Positions 1-9,842 of a DNA stretch of 29,958 bases are shown here, one piece after another (positions within the stretch are counted from its first letter, which is position 1; each line of letters opens with the position of its first letter). A program made the translations under genes and the position numbers. This DNA is from Didymodactylos carnosus. Lineage: Eukaryota > Rotifera > Eurotatoria > Philodinida > Philodinidae. The stretch is taken from contig CAJNOQ010001608.1 in assembly GCA_905250885.1 (NCBI GenBank), positions 1 to 29,958 of the forward strand, read 5' to 3'. Under the pieces are notes generated by a model. It was not told where the DNA came from, searched no databases, and saw only the letters and a list, made by a program, of their open reading frames with translations.

Positions 1-330
1 CAATGCCGCATGGTTTTGGCATGTCGATGTGGTACTGATCAGTGCCGCACTCTAACACAAAATTCAGCATAAACAACCATAATAAAGAACTAATTAAATT
101 GATTAAATAAATTATCAGTGCGGCACTGATTTTTGCCAGTGCGGCACCCATGCAGCACTCTTTCAGCAGAAATATATCGGCACCGGTGCGCACGGGTGCC
201 AATCGCCACTGGTTCGACACTTGCTGGGCACGGGTGCGCACCGGTGCCAGCCAGTGCCAATGACCGATGGCATGCCATGCGCACCGGTGCGCACTGATTT
301 TTACCAGTGCCGCACTGGAATTTTTTTTAT
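1..330. repeat. GC-rich cluster of nested direct and inverted repeats
   Basis: This block is much richer in G and C than the rest of the window. The 11-mer CAGTGCSGCAC occurs near 41, 117, 139 and 305. Two copies are joined to CACTGATTTTT in direct orientation (near 124 and 286). A 22-nt arm at 179-200 (built around GGCACCGGTGCGCAC) is matched in inverted orientation at 227-248 with about two or three differences. Short palindromes such as GCACCGGTGC recur. The pattern resembles the subterminal repeats of a non-autonomous DNA transposon, but the left end is cut by the window and no target-site duplication is visible. No coding sequence is recognised here. Confidence 0.6.
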
Positions 331-1488
331 AGGGTATGGTAAAAATTTCAATCCGATTGGTCAAATCCTTCTGGATGATATGTTGCTTCGACAAACAACA
401 ATTTTTTACTGTTGCAACATTTATAGCAGAGAAATTAAGCATCTCTAAAGAACATGGCTAGCAGAGCTTTTTCAGTTCTAGTTGAGATCTATTCTCATGG
501 CGAATGTCAATGCTCGGACATAAGCCATTCTTCAGAAATGTGGGATAGGGGAAGAGTGTTCCTAAGATATAAAACATTAAATTCTTTCCACGTGTGGCAT
601 CATAGAGAGATCACGTTCAACTTTGACATATGCAGGATATAACTGACTATGTTTCAGGTGATTGTTTTTATTGGGAAAAACCACTTTTGTGAGATCGGAA
701 AAGACATATCATAAAAACAAATCGTAAGTCACGCCACACGCACAGCAATCAATTTCGTTACAAAAAATATAGAGAAAAAATTTAAACAAATCTTTGAGAA
801 AGTGAGTGAGTGAGGTTAGAACGGTACAAAGCAGAGACTTATTCTAATTCTACTAACGAAATTTCAACACTAATTAAATAAAAGCGATAAAACCATCTGT
901 AAAGCATTCGACATTTATAATGTTTTTGTTTGTCTCCCTTATATGAAGAAGAGAGGCTGTAGTAAGATTTTATTAATAAAATCCTTGCACAGAAATTTTT
1001 TCCTCCCGAGAAAACATATATTCGAACAACAAAACCTATTTTAGGTCTACACTAATATCATTGTAGCATCGTTGGTGTACCATGACAACGTGCTCTCTTT
1101 AAAACTTCGACGCAGTCTCAATGTAGAAAAATAAATAAGGCTACCTTTCTTTCTTTAATTAAGAAGACTAGAGGATGTAAAGCTCAATGACTATAAAAAT
1201 TTTCTCCTTTGTTGTTTGTATCCTGAATAAAGAAGTCATCAATTCTGCATAGATAAGGAGAAACGGAATGTTTCTTAATAAAAATGGAACACTAATAAAC
1301 AATAAATATGGGTAATACTGGAAAACAGTTTTCTGTTCAGATCTACTGTTCTTCTAAAAAAGATAGCGGCTGAGATTTAGAAAATCAGAAACATAGTACT
1401 GCGAATACGAAAAAAATTGAGAAAAATAAAGCTAATTCTATAATGTATTATGTGTAGAAGTAAACAGAGAAAAAAAATATAGAATAAA
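331..1488. other. Intergenic, no gene recognised
   Basis: AT-rich sequence downstream of the minus-strand dehydrogenase. The only open frames are short and have no recognisable family or splice structure. It presumably contains the 3' UTR of that gene at its right side. Nothing else can be supported. Confidence 0.5.
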
Positions 1489-2400
1489 TTATTGTGCTGA
1501 CCAACCACCATCGACTGGAATAGCAGTTCCAGTTAGTGTTCCTGCTTTTTCACCAGCTAAAAATAGCGCTAAATTACCCACTAACTCAACAGGTACAAAT
1601 TCTTTCACTGCTTGTTTTTGTAACATGACTCGCGTAATAACTTCGCCTTCTGGTATTCCATGAGATTTGGCTTGATCTCGAATTTGTAATTCAACAAGTG
1701 GTGTACGCACGTAACCGGGACATATAGCATTGCAATTAATGTTAAATGCAGCACCTAACGAAAAAAATAGTAATCTGAATTAGCCGAAAAAAATTCTAAC
1801 TGCTTTTCGTTGATACCTTCGAGTGCTGCGACTTTTGTAAATCCTATGAGACCATGTTTTGCTGCTACATACGCTGATTTGTATTCACTAGCAAATAGTC
1901 CGTGTGCTGATGCTATATTAATAATTCGTCCAAATTTTTGTTGTTTCATTTGTTTCCATAAATATTTTGTTAGAAGATAGGAAGCAGTCAAATTAATTTG
2001 TAAAATCTGAGCCCACTTATTTTCTGGAAAATCTTCAATAGGTGCGACATGTTGGACACCGGCATTATTCACCAGAATATCAATATGACCAAATTTAGCT
2101 AGACCTTCATCGACCATGGTTTTTAGTTCCGCTGAGCGCATAGCATTTGCGGGTGAATATAAATAATCAATTGAATTTTCTTTCGCTATCGAAGATGCAA
2201 TTGCACTACCTTCAGCTTCTGAAATAGAGAAAAGAATATTAGAAAGAATGGTTATTTGAAATTTGAGACCATTATCAATTACCTAGTCCATTAAAGATAA
2301 TATTATACTTGTTTTTAGCAAATACGTTTGCAATTCCCAGTCCGATACCACTTGTTGAACCAGTAATAAGGACTGTTCGGGTTATACTTTTAGCAGTCAT
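1489..2400 (-). CDS. D-3-hydroxybutyrate dehydrogenase, bacterial type (SDR family)
   Basis: Predicted to interconvert (R)-3-hydroxybutyrate and acetoacetate with NAD(H) (EC 1.1.1.30), a step in ketone-body or polyhydroxybutyrate metabolism. Exons are 2283-2400, 1817-2218 and 1489-1754, with GT-AG introns of 64 and 62 nt, both phase 1, giving 261 aa. The classical short-chain dehydrogenase layout is complete: nucleotide-binding TGSTSGIG (residues 13-20), NNAG (90-93), and the tetrad N115, S143, Y156, K160 in YVAAK. NAICPGYV follows, and the C-terminus DGGWSAQ is close to the bacterial enzymes' usual ending. The length also fits bacterial enzymes (about 255-262 aa) rather than animal BDH1 (about 340 aa). 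The start at 2400 is chosen by family length. The frame stays open upstream to an ATG at 2499, adding 33 residues rich in Arg that could be a mitochondrial presequence. Bacterial ancestry is inferred from the motifs only. Confidence 0.93.
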
Positions 2401-2500
2401 ATAGTCGGGCTTTACTAATCTAGAATAGGCATATAAACGAATTGAATAAAAACAAATTCTGAGTCTACACTGCAGTTCGATGCAGAATTGTTTTATCAAT

Positions 2501-3959
2501 CAATAGCTTGAATTTTCTCTAAAAAAAGTATCTGCTGTTAGAAGGTTTCATATAAGGTCATCTGTGAGTATTCCTGTCGAGACTAAAAGTGTGAATACTG
2601 AACTAACTTTAAAGTAAAACAATAATGAGATATAATAATACAATATTGGGTTGAGAAATTAGTCTAGAATAAAGTACTTTTTTGCTCTCATGCTCCTCCT
2701 TTCTTACTTCAACAACCGTGCGAGACAACTAAAAAGGACCTTACACTGCTTCCAAAAACACATTTATTAAATGAGAAAAACTTGTTTTTTTTAGTAGTCC
2801 CTGAGGCATGTATAATTCCCCTAAACAAGTGTGAAGAACACCATAAGCAAATGAATCATTATTACCATGGTAAAATATCATTGATTGTTGCTTGATCAAT
2901 AATAAAAACTTTAAGATGTCGCTCAATAAGTTAATCGGACGTTTTAGATATTGCGTAGACTAGATTAAGAAACAAATAGAAAAGCCCAATAATGTCGGCA
3001 AAATTGACGAGACATTTTCAATTAATCGCGATTTCAAAAAAAATCGCCGGTTCCTATAATGAATAATAAAAATATCGTCAACTAGAGTCTTGCGGGTCTA
3101 ACAAGCGAGTTCGGATTTCTTCTTCTGCGATTGTACTTTTCTTTTCAGATTACTTCTACTATTTCACTTAGCAGAAAAACTAAAAAGAAAATGTTTTTTA
3201 GCTCACTAAACGTTTATCAAGAAAGTTTAATAGAAAGAAGTTGTTCCTTGTTATAGATTTTTACTACCATCAAAACTAGCATCGCTTTGATTGAGTTTCT
3301 GCTTCTCGGATGTTAACTGTTCATACTCATCGTTTTCATCTGACTGAATCTGACAGTTCATGTTATTTTATTCAGAAAAAACAGATCGACTAGATAGGAA
3401 AAATTCGGCATGAAAAAGTTACTTGTTTAGCAACAGCGCCTGACAGCCAAGAAAATGCATTAATATCACAGGAAAGTCACTTATTTTCATTGAACTACAC
3501 AACGATACCACTTACAAAGTTAAACTTAAAGAAAATGAACAAAAAATCTGTGAGTGTCAGTTACACTTCCTAGTCTGTCGATATATCCAACGGTATGGCC
3601 TTACTTGCCAATCCCTGTATTAGCGCCAGTTAGAATTGACCGATGAATTTTCCGATGTTGGATTATTTTAATAATAGATTCATACTGATAGCGATTTCGA
3701 CTCCAAACAATTGCAACAGTGTCGTGACTGTTACTCTTTGTTATCGATAAAAAGGGTCACACACTAGTGTGATTAAGAGAATGCACCAATCGTATATGTG
3801 ATGAGAAAGTTTTTCTCCATTACGGGATAGAATACGCTCCTCAGCTAATTGATAACTAGAGTCATTATGCGGAGTAAAAATGGAATAGTGCTGAACTTTA
3901 AATAAACTTGATACCTGAAGAGGTATCACTAGAACATTGTACATCGACTACCTTTTATA
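2501..3959. other. Intergenic, no gene recognised
   Basis: About 1.5 kb of AT-rich DNA upstream of the dehydrogenase, which should include its promoter. Short open frames at 2741-2926 and 3741-3944 (minus) match no family I recognise and lack convincing splice partners. A decayed gene fragment cannot be excluded. Confidence 0.45.
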
Positions 3960-3995
3960 TAACACACATTCCATGTAAACGTTTGCGTTTGAAAA

Positions 3996-4081
3996 AAATG
4001 CGTTTTAGACGCATTTCGATGCGTCCAAATTTCATTCTAAACGCGTTCCAACTCATCTGCCAGGAATGCTAAACGCGTCTA
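3996..4081. repeat. CpG-containing ACGC/GCGT repeat block
   Basis: Positions 3996-4016 form a palindrome (AAATGCGT, 5-nt spacer, ACGCATTT). It is followed by another GATGCGTC motif and two copies of CTAAACGCGT (near 4036 and 4070). TTAGACGC near 4005 pairs with GCGTCTAA near 4075. This is a small patch of nested inverted and direct repeats in otherwise AT-rich DNA, perhaps the remnant of a small mobile element. Confidence 0.4.
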
Positions 4082-4326
4082 AGACAAAAATTTTACAGAG
4101 GATAGCGTGCTCGAGAATTGTCTTAACTAAAACATCAAATGACGTCGAATGGTATTTCATTTTGAAGAGGAAAGTCTCTCCCTTCTTGACCATAGTTCTT
4201 TAAGGAAGAATCTACGACTCTATACAGTGGTATATCCAATGGCTACGACTGTCATAAATAAAAGCAAAATGTAAAGAAAGTTTGTCATTCGCTCTTGCAA
4301 CATCTTGAGTGGCTTTACTCGAAATC

Positions 4327-4382
4327 TTGAAATTTCTTGTACTCAAGATCTTGGCCAAGAGCTTGGGTACAAGAAATTTCAA
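4327..4382. repeat. 56-bp near-perfect palindrome without a loop
   Basis: The outer 16 nt on each side (TTGAAATTTCTTGTAC and its exact complement) are perfect. The inner 12+12 nt pair with two mismatches, and the centre TTGGCCAA is perfect. The whole is a 28-bp inverted repeat with no spacer. It lies in gene-free DNA. An open frame that crosses it (4337-4567, plus) looks fortuitous. Confidence 0.8.
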
Positions 4383-6170
4383 AAGGGTGGCTAGCCATTG
4401 CGTTAGCTATTCGTGGAATACATACAGAACATGGTCATAAAGTGAATCACATGATATGCGAACACTGCTTTAAAAATGTCAGTATGACTCACGTCAAATT
4501 AATTATTCGTTTGTTTTTGGAAAAACTACAAGTCTCAAACATACAAAACACCTTTCGAACCTTCTAGTTAATGACTGGATTAGCCACAAAGTCTCAAAAG
4601 TGGACATTTACTAATTCGGTCTCACAGCTTGCTGCTCCTGTTTAAAATTTTGCAGTAGCCATTCTAGTTTACAAGAAGATCGTTACAGAAAATGACACGT
4701 TTTTTGTCTAGAAAGTAAAAACACAGTTGAACACTATAGTGCGATATGCGGTGCGAAGCATATCGCATTAATAATATAATATAAATTTTCGCTATTATGA
4801 TCAGGTTTTGAGAGAGGATTCTAGTTTAGATTTTCCCACTGTTCTTTTATTCACTTATATTCTAGGAAAAGATAGCTATCATCTCCAACTTGACGATCAA
4901 AAAAAGGAAAATTTTGACTTTTTTTCTAAATGTTCGCCTGATTGCCCACTGTATTCCTCTCTCTGCTATTATTATCTTTTCGGTTTTTACATTCTTTCTT
5001 TCTTATTAATTTTCTGCATCAGAAGCAGTCTTTACAAGAGTCTTTTCCGTATCCAAACATATAGACGAATAAACGACAAAATAAACAAAGATAAAAGACG
5101 TCAACTTTTTTTTTCAATCATGTTTTGTATCAAAAAGACACAGATAAACATTTTGAAAAGTGAAATATTAACAAATGTAACAAAAAATGAAAATGTTCAA
5201 TAAAGAAAAATATACATCACACTTATTGGATAAAAAACTGAAACTATTATCCAAATTACAGAATGTCATGTAAATATTCACCAATAAGAATTTTGACACC
5301 CTCATGACAATGAAATAGAAAATTTGATGAAGCTTCAAAAACAGTAGACAATAGATGAGCTCATTTAAATTCACTAGACACTTGTCATTTTCAAAGTCTC
5401 ACTATATATTTTTTATATATGAAATGTATAACTATCCTAATTTCGCTCGGTTTTCAACTTTTTATCAAAACAGATGTAAATTGAATCTAGAAAAACAAGG
5501 CAACAACTACTCCATTCTTATCTTTTCCGTCCTACATAAAGCGGAATTTCTTCGTCATATTTTTACAGATATTCATCGTCTCAGCCATTGAAAAATAACA
5601 TATCAGATTTGTACAATGCCGATTTCCAAAATATTTACCAAGCTAACACAGAACAACAATTAGTGTACAACTCAGACTACACAGGAATTCCACTCCTCTC
5701 ACTACTGTCATAGATGATCACGGCTAAGTCTCTCTATTGTACATTTTTTATCATTGGAATTAGCGTTTCATCCCACTTGACTAGAAATCTTTTCGTGTTT
5801 TATCAGTACTTACATCAAATGACAATAATACATGAAATTACCATCGATAGCAGATTTGTAATAAATAAAGTAAATTGGTAATGTAATGTATGCACAGGAT
5901 CAGCTGTATTAGTCATTCTTCTACTTTTCTTTCGTACTTCTCACTACTTTTCGTGCTTACTTGCTTTCATTTGTGTTCCTTATTTATCATTATTAGTTCA
6001 TGTTATTTTTATCTTTTCCTTTTCCTTTTCCTTTTCTTTTCTCGTTTTTTCTCTTCCAAATCAATGAAAGTATTGAAAAGGCTTATAATGTGTATTTCGG
6101 TACGTGCTGGTGTTTTCTTCCTTCAATCCTTTCCTGCCTTTGGCTAAACCGGACGGTTCTGACGGACAAT
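4383..6170. other. Intergenic, no gene recognised
   Basis: This stretch contains one 10-bp perfect hairpin (arms 4740-4749 and 4758-4767, TGCGATATGC and its complement). Several AT-rich open frames with hydrophobic, low-complexity translations (4808-5203 and 5355-5591 for example) carry no recognisable domain. Around 5900-6060 the sequence is pyrimidine-rich and ends in a TTTTCC microsatellite. I see no supportable gene. Confidence 0.5.
6014..6041. repeat. TTTTCC microsatellite
   Basis: Three perfect TTTTCC units followed by two TTTTC units, inside a longer pyrimidine-rich tract. The leucine/phenylalanine-rich open frames across it are by-products of the repeat. Confidence 0.85.
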
Positions 6171-6810
6171 AGAGGTGTGCAGGATGATCCTACCCTACCC
6201 TGTCCTATTAGGGTAGGGTAGGTTAAGGGTACGAAACATTTTTATAGGGTAGGGTAGGGCACAGGTTGAGACGTTGGTCATAGACTGTACCCTATGAGAT
6301 AAAGAACGCTTAGTGTTGCGAGACATTCGCTATTTCAAGTGAACTAAACTTTTATAAAATGGTCCCTATAGGAGCCATAGGGCAAGAAAGGATTAAGTAA
6401 ATAAAGTTTAAATCAACGACTAAAACATTAAAAAGAATTTCAACAGAAACAAGTGATAATCTAAAACTGATCTCTGTAGGAGATCACATTTCAGATAAAT
6501 ACTCAAGTAGTACTATTTGAACTACATGTGTTCAATCCGACTCGGACGTTGGGTACGGGTTCCGTTCTTTTATAATTTACACGAAAACCGAAAGGCTTTA
6601 GTAGAAACTCACAAAATGACATGAAGTTTTAAAAGAGTTACTGGAGAACGTAATGATAACTTGCTATCTCCAGCCGAAAAAAAAAAGTTTTTAGCTGGAA
6701 ATCAAAAAAGAGAAAATTTTTAGGCATAAGTCCGGTATGGGTCGGGTACAGATGGAAAAAAAATTTTTGAGTCGGGTACGGGTCGGAAAACGGTACCCGT
6801 GCACATCTCT
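6171..6810. mobile_element. Putative non-autonomous hAT-like element (about 640 bp)
   Basis: The left end AGAGGTGTGCA and the right end TGCACATCTCT are inverted complements with one mismatch, and AGAGRTGTGCA-type ends are common in hAT-superfamily elements. Inside the left end are CCCTACCC and GGGTAGGG runs that form a hairpin. The right part carries GGGTCGGGTACGGGT-type motifs up to the terminal repeat. No transposase reading frame is present, so any mobility would depend on another copy. The expected 8-bp target-site duplication is not visible in the immediate flanks, so the class call is tentative. Confidence 0.45.
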
Positions 6811-7835
6811 AATCTGAACGATACAACATAGGACAAAACTAGCTTTTCACGTTCAATCAGTCAAGCGTTTATTTCCTTGAGAGGGCGCTGTTTCTTATCG
6901 AGTCAAAATACTCACGGCCGTGCAGTTAGAAATGATATGTATGTTACGACGACATTCAGTTATGTTTTTTTATTGTTGTCAATATAGAACATCATATTAA
7001 TGTTATATGCTGATATAAAACAAATTATATCGTGTGTATATAATATATGTTAGTCAACCACATGTTTTTATGTTCTTCCATTAATTCAAAAAACATGTAA
7101 ATGTCATCAGGTGGTATGATTGACATAAACATGTTGACGTTCTGTATACAATAAAAAAGGTCTTCTTGATCTTGTACAAATTAAAAATACCAAAATCTAC
7201 TTCAATTCAAAGAGACTGATCATTAAACTCTTCTCTTCTTCTCACTACCCAAAAACAAAATATGGAAATAACATAGAAAAAACACTAAGAGAGCAAAACA
7301 GATGTAAAAAATTATCCAATTTTGTAGATTCTCAAATGCTTTAATCTGGTTAAAAGAATGAGACTTTCTTTATCCTAGACTATATTTTGACTACTTCCAT
7401 TCAAACTCAAGTCAACGTTTCTTCTACTTCTTTTCTAGTACATCACAAGTAAGACATCCGTAAGGCACGCTTTATACTATCTTCTCTGGTTAAAAAATTA
7501 AAAGTCATCATAAAGACATGGGAGTTTTAACTTTAAATCCAGAAGAGGATCACTAGTTTTTGTTATTGTTATTCAATTTGAGCTTAAAATATTCACATGT
7601 ATACGATAACGAAGAATAATTCTTGTTTCTTACACGCTGTTAAATAAATGTAAGAAACAGTGCTTTCTTAAGGAAATGAACATTCGAATCATTAGTTTGT
7701 TTGAACTATATGTTCTTGCGAGTGTATGAATTTTATAGCGTTGATTTCCTCTTTTTTTAAATGAGTCATAAAAAAACAACAACAAAAACAACAATGTATC
7801 TAGAGTAGAAGTGTGCCTAATACGTTTTGTTTATA
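6811..7835. other. Intergenic, no gene recognised
   Basis: AT-rich DNA downstream of the minus-strand proteasome gene. It holds small hairpins (ACATGTTTTT near 7060 with its complement near 7090; TGTTTCTTAC near 7625 with its complement near 7650). No coding sequence can be supported. The right end should hold the PSMB5 3' UTR. Confidence 0.5.
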
Positions 7836-9220
7836 CTAAAAGTTCATTGTTTCATCTTGTCTATAGCGATACATATAATTGTTTGTATCTTCTTCTTCGA
7901 TTTTTTCCCAACCAGTCTCTTTCATATGATATACTAAACAAAACAACAAAATATGAAAATACGTGTATTTTCGAGCTCACAAAACACCACCTACTTCTGA
8001 CAATATTTCCTGATGCAGCATCCCGATGAGCAGCATGAACAATAGCACGACGACCCAAATCAATTGCATCAGCTGTACTCATTTCATATCTAAAACACAC
8101 AAACAGGAAGAAAGTAGAACGCTAGAAAAAATCATAGTTACCTTGATTCTACTCAATGAAGAATCGAGGAATATTTCTAATTATTAACAGATGATTACTC
8201 ACAAAGCAGTAAATATACACAAATCTGTCACGTAGCTGAGAGTCTATGTTAGAGAGTAGAAAAAATGAACATCATTTACTTATAACCAGCATCCAGTACA
8301 CTGTAAGCGTAAATCGATCCACTACCGACAGAAAATAAATTGTCACTAATACGTTCACCATCATCAGATACCATGTACAAACCGGGACCCTGCAAAAAAT
8401 CGAAACCGAACTCAAGATACACGACAACAAATAAAAAAAGACTACATATTGTAACCTGACTCCGTCACTTCTCTGAATCATCAAGAAAGGATACATACTC
8501 TTTTGTCCCATCCTACAATCATTGTCCCCATTGATAATCCCATTCCTCTGTATTCAAATATCATATTTGCTAATATTTTTGATGCGGCAGCAACAGATAT
8601 TTTTTCTTTATTACGCAACTCGTAGATCCTATCAAGAAGATGAAATACGTTTTGATATTACTAAAAAAGGATGAATATGTATACATACCGACAATGGCGA
8701 GCTAATACTCTTTCCCAAAATGCGCAATCAGCTGCACCACCAGCCATGGTTCCCAATAAATATGGATTTATTTCAATTACTTTTTTAACTTCACCAGATG
8801 CTATAGACACAAGATCAATAAATATTGTTTCATATATTTCTCACTATCTATTTGATATCTTACCAATAAATCCTCCAGCTGTTGCTCGACTGTCAACAGC
8901 GACAATTACACCATTTCGAAATTTAAATGCAAGTGTTGTTGTTCCTTTCAAAAATTGTATTCGAACACGATCAACATTATCATTAACCATTTTCAAATAT
9001 TTTGCGGGCTAGAAAATAAGACAAAAAACAATGAGAGGCATACAAAAAATACACTTCTTATGCTTACATCTGAAAATGGTGGTAATGTTATAAATTTTGA
9101 TATATTTTCAATGTTTAATTTTTCATCGAGTTGATCAATACCATCGTCAACTTTTGAACATTTAATAGAACGAGAAAAATCATCATTTGATTTATAACCC
9201 CAAACACTAGCCAATGCCAT
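7836..9220 (-). CDS. PSMB5: Proteasome subunit beta type-5 (chymotrypsin-like site)
   Basis: A catalytic subunit of the 20S proteasome core, cleaving after hydrophobic residues in cytosol and nucleus. Seven exons: 9068-9220, 8864-9008, 8689-8800, 8499-8628, 8280-8389, 7995-8089 and 7836-7933. Together they give 843 nt, or 280 aa plus stop, with every junction GT-AG. The Ntn-hydrolase signature is intact. GTTTLAFKF places the nucleophile Thr at residue 74 after a 73-aa propeptide. Counting from that Thr as 1, Asp17 falls in AVDSRATAG and Lys33 in KKVIEINP, exactly where the family needs them. Further beta-5 landmarks follow: [29 protein letters not shown] and GWDKRGPGLY. The length is close to that of animal PSMB5 (about 263 aa), with a slightly longer propeptide region. 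The constitutive beta-5 subunit is by far the best fit, and nothing suggests a pseudogene. Confidence 0.97.
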
Positions 9221-9842
9221 TATTTTTTAAGATCTTAAAAATATAATAATAACAATTAGTTGTACTTTATTAATTGTCACAATGTGTTCGACTGAAGTGG
9301 ACTTTCTTTATTCACATACAGTTTTTCAGCGAATGAACGACTATCTGATTTGAATTGAAAAGAATAATAGCAGCAATAGAACTGTGTGATAGATATTAGG
9401 TTCAAAAGGCAAAAAAAAAATGTTAGATGTGTTTCGATTATTCTTGGCAAAAGTGGAACAATTTTAGACAATCGCTCACCCCAAACTAAAATTTTAACCA
9501 GACAGTGTCAAGTGAAGTAGGACAAAAATTTTTGGTAAACAGTCTAAAATTTCCACCCTAATTTGAAATGCTGATTAGTATTGCATATTTATTATATCAA
9601 AAACCAATAACGACAAATGTACAATATCAAAAATATACACTGTTAGACGCCAACTACGCTAAAAATAAGACTAGAAAAAAATTGACTGTACCCATAAACA
9701 ATGCTTTATAACGATTATTACACAATATAAACGGATAAGAACAATATGACTTTTGCACATTACAAGAAGAAAAAAAAATCTGAAATCGTTGCACAAAAAG
9801 ATTCGTTTATGGACTAGAAAGAAATAAGAGAATGTTGTATCT
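9221..9842. other. Spacer between two minus-strand genes
   Basis: About 620 bp separates the stop of the ankyrin gene from the PSMB5 start. A TTTATT at 9588-9593 reads AATAAA on the minus strand, about 250 nt past the ankyrin stop, and could be its poly(A) signal. The PSMB5 promoter must lie to the right of its ATG, in this spacer. No gene is seen. Confidence 0.5.

Noticed and set aside
4808-5203. 131-codon open frame on the plus strand
   Set aside because: The translation is low-complexity AT-rich sequence with no conserved motif. It is the longest frame in the gap but not beyond what AT-rich DNA can give by chance.
6190-6270. CCCTA/GGGTA runs resembling an interstitial telomere
   Set aside because: The repeats are few, irregular, occur in both orientations, and lie inside an element with complementary ends, so a transposon origin is simpler.
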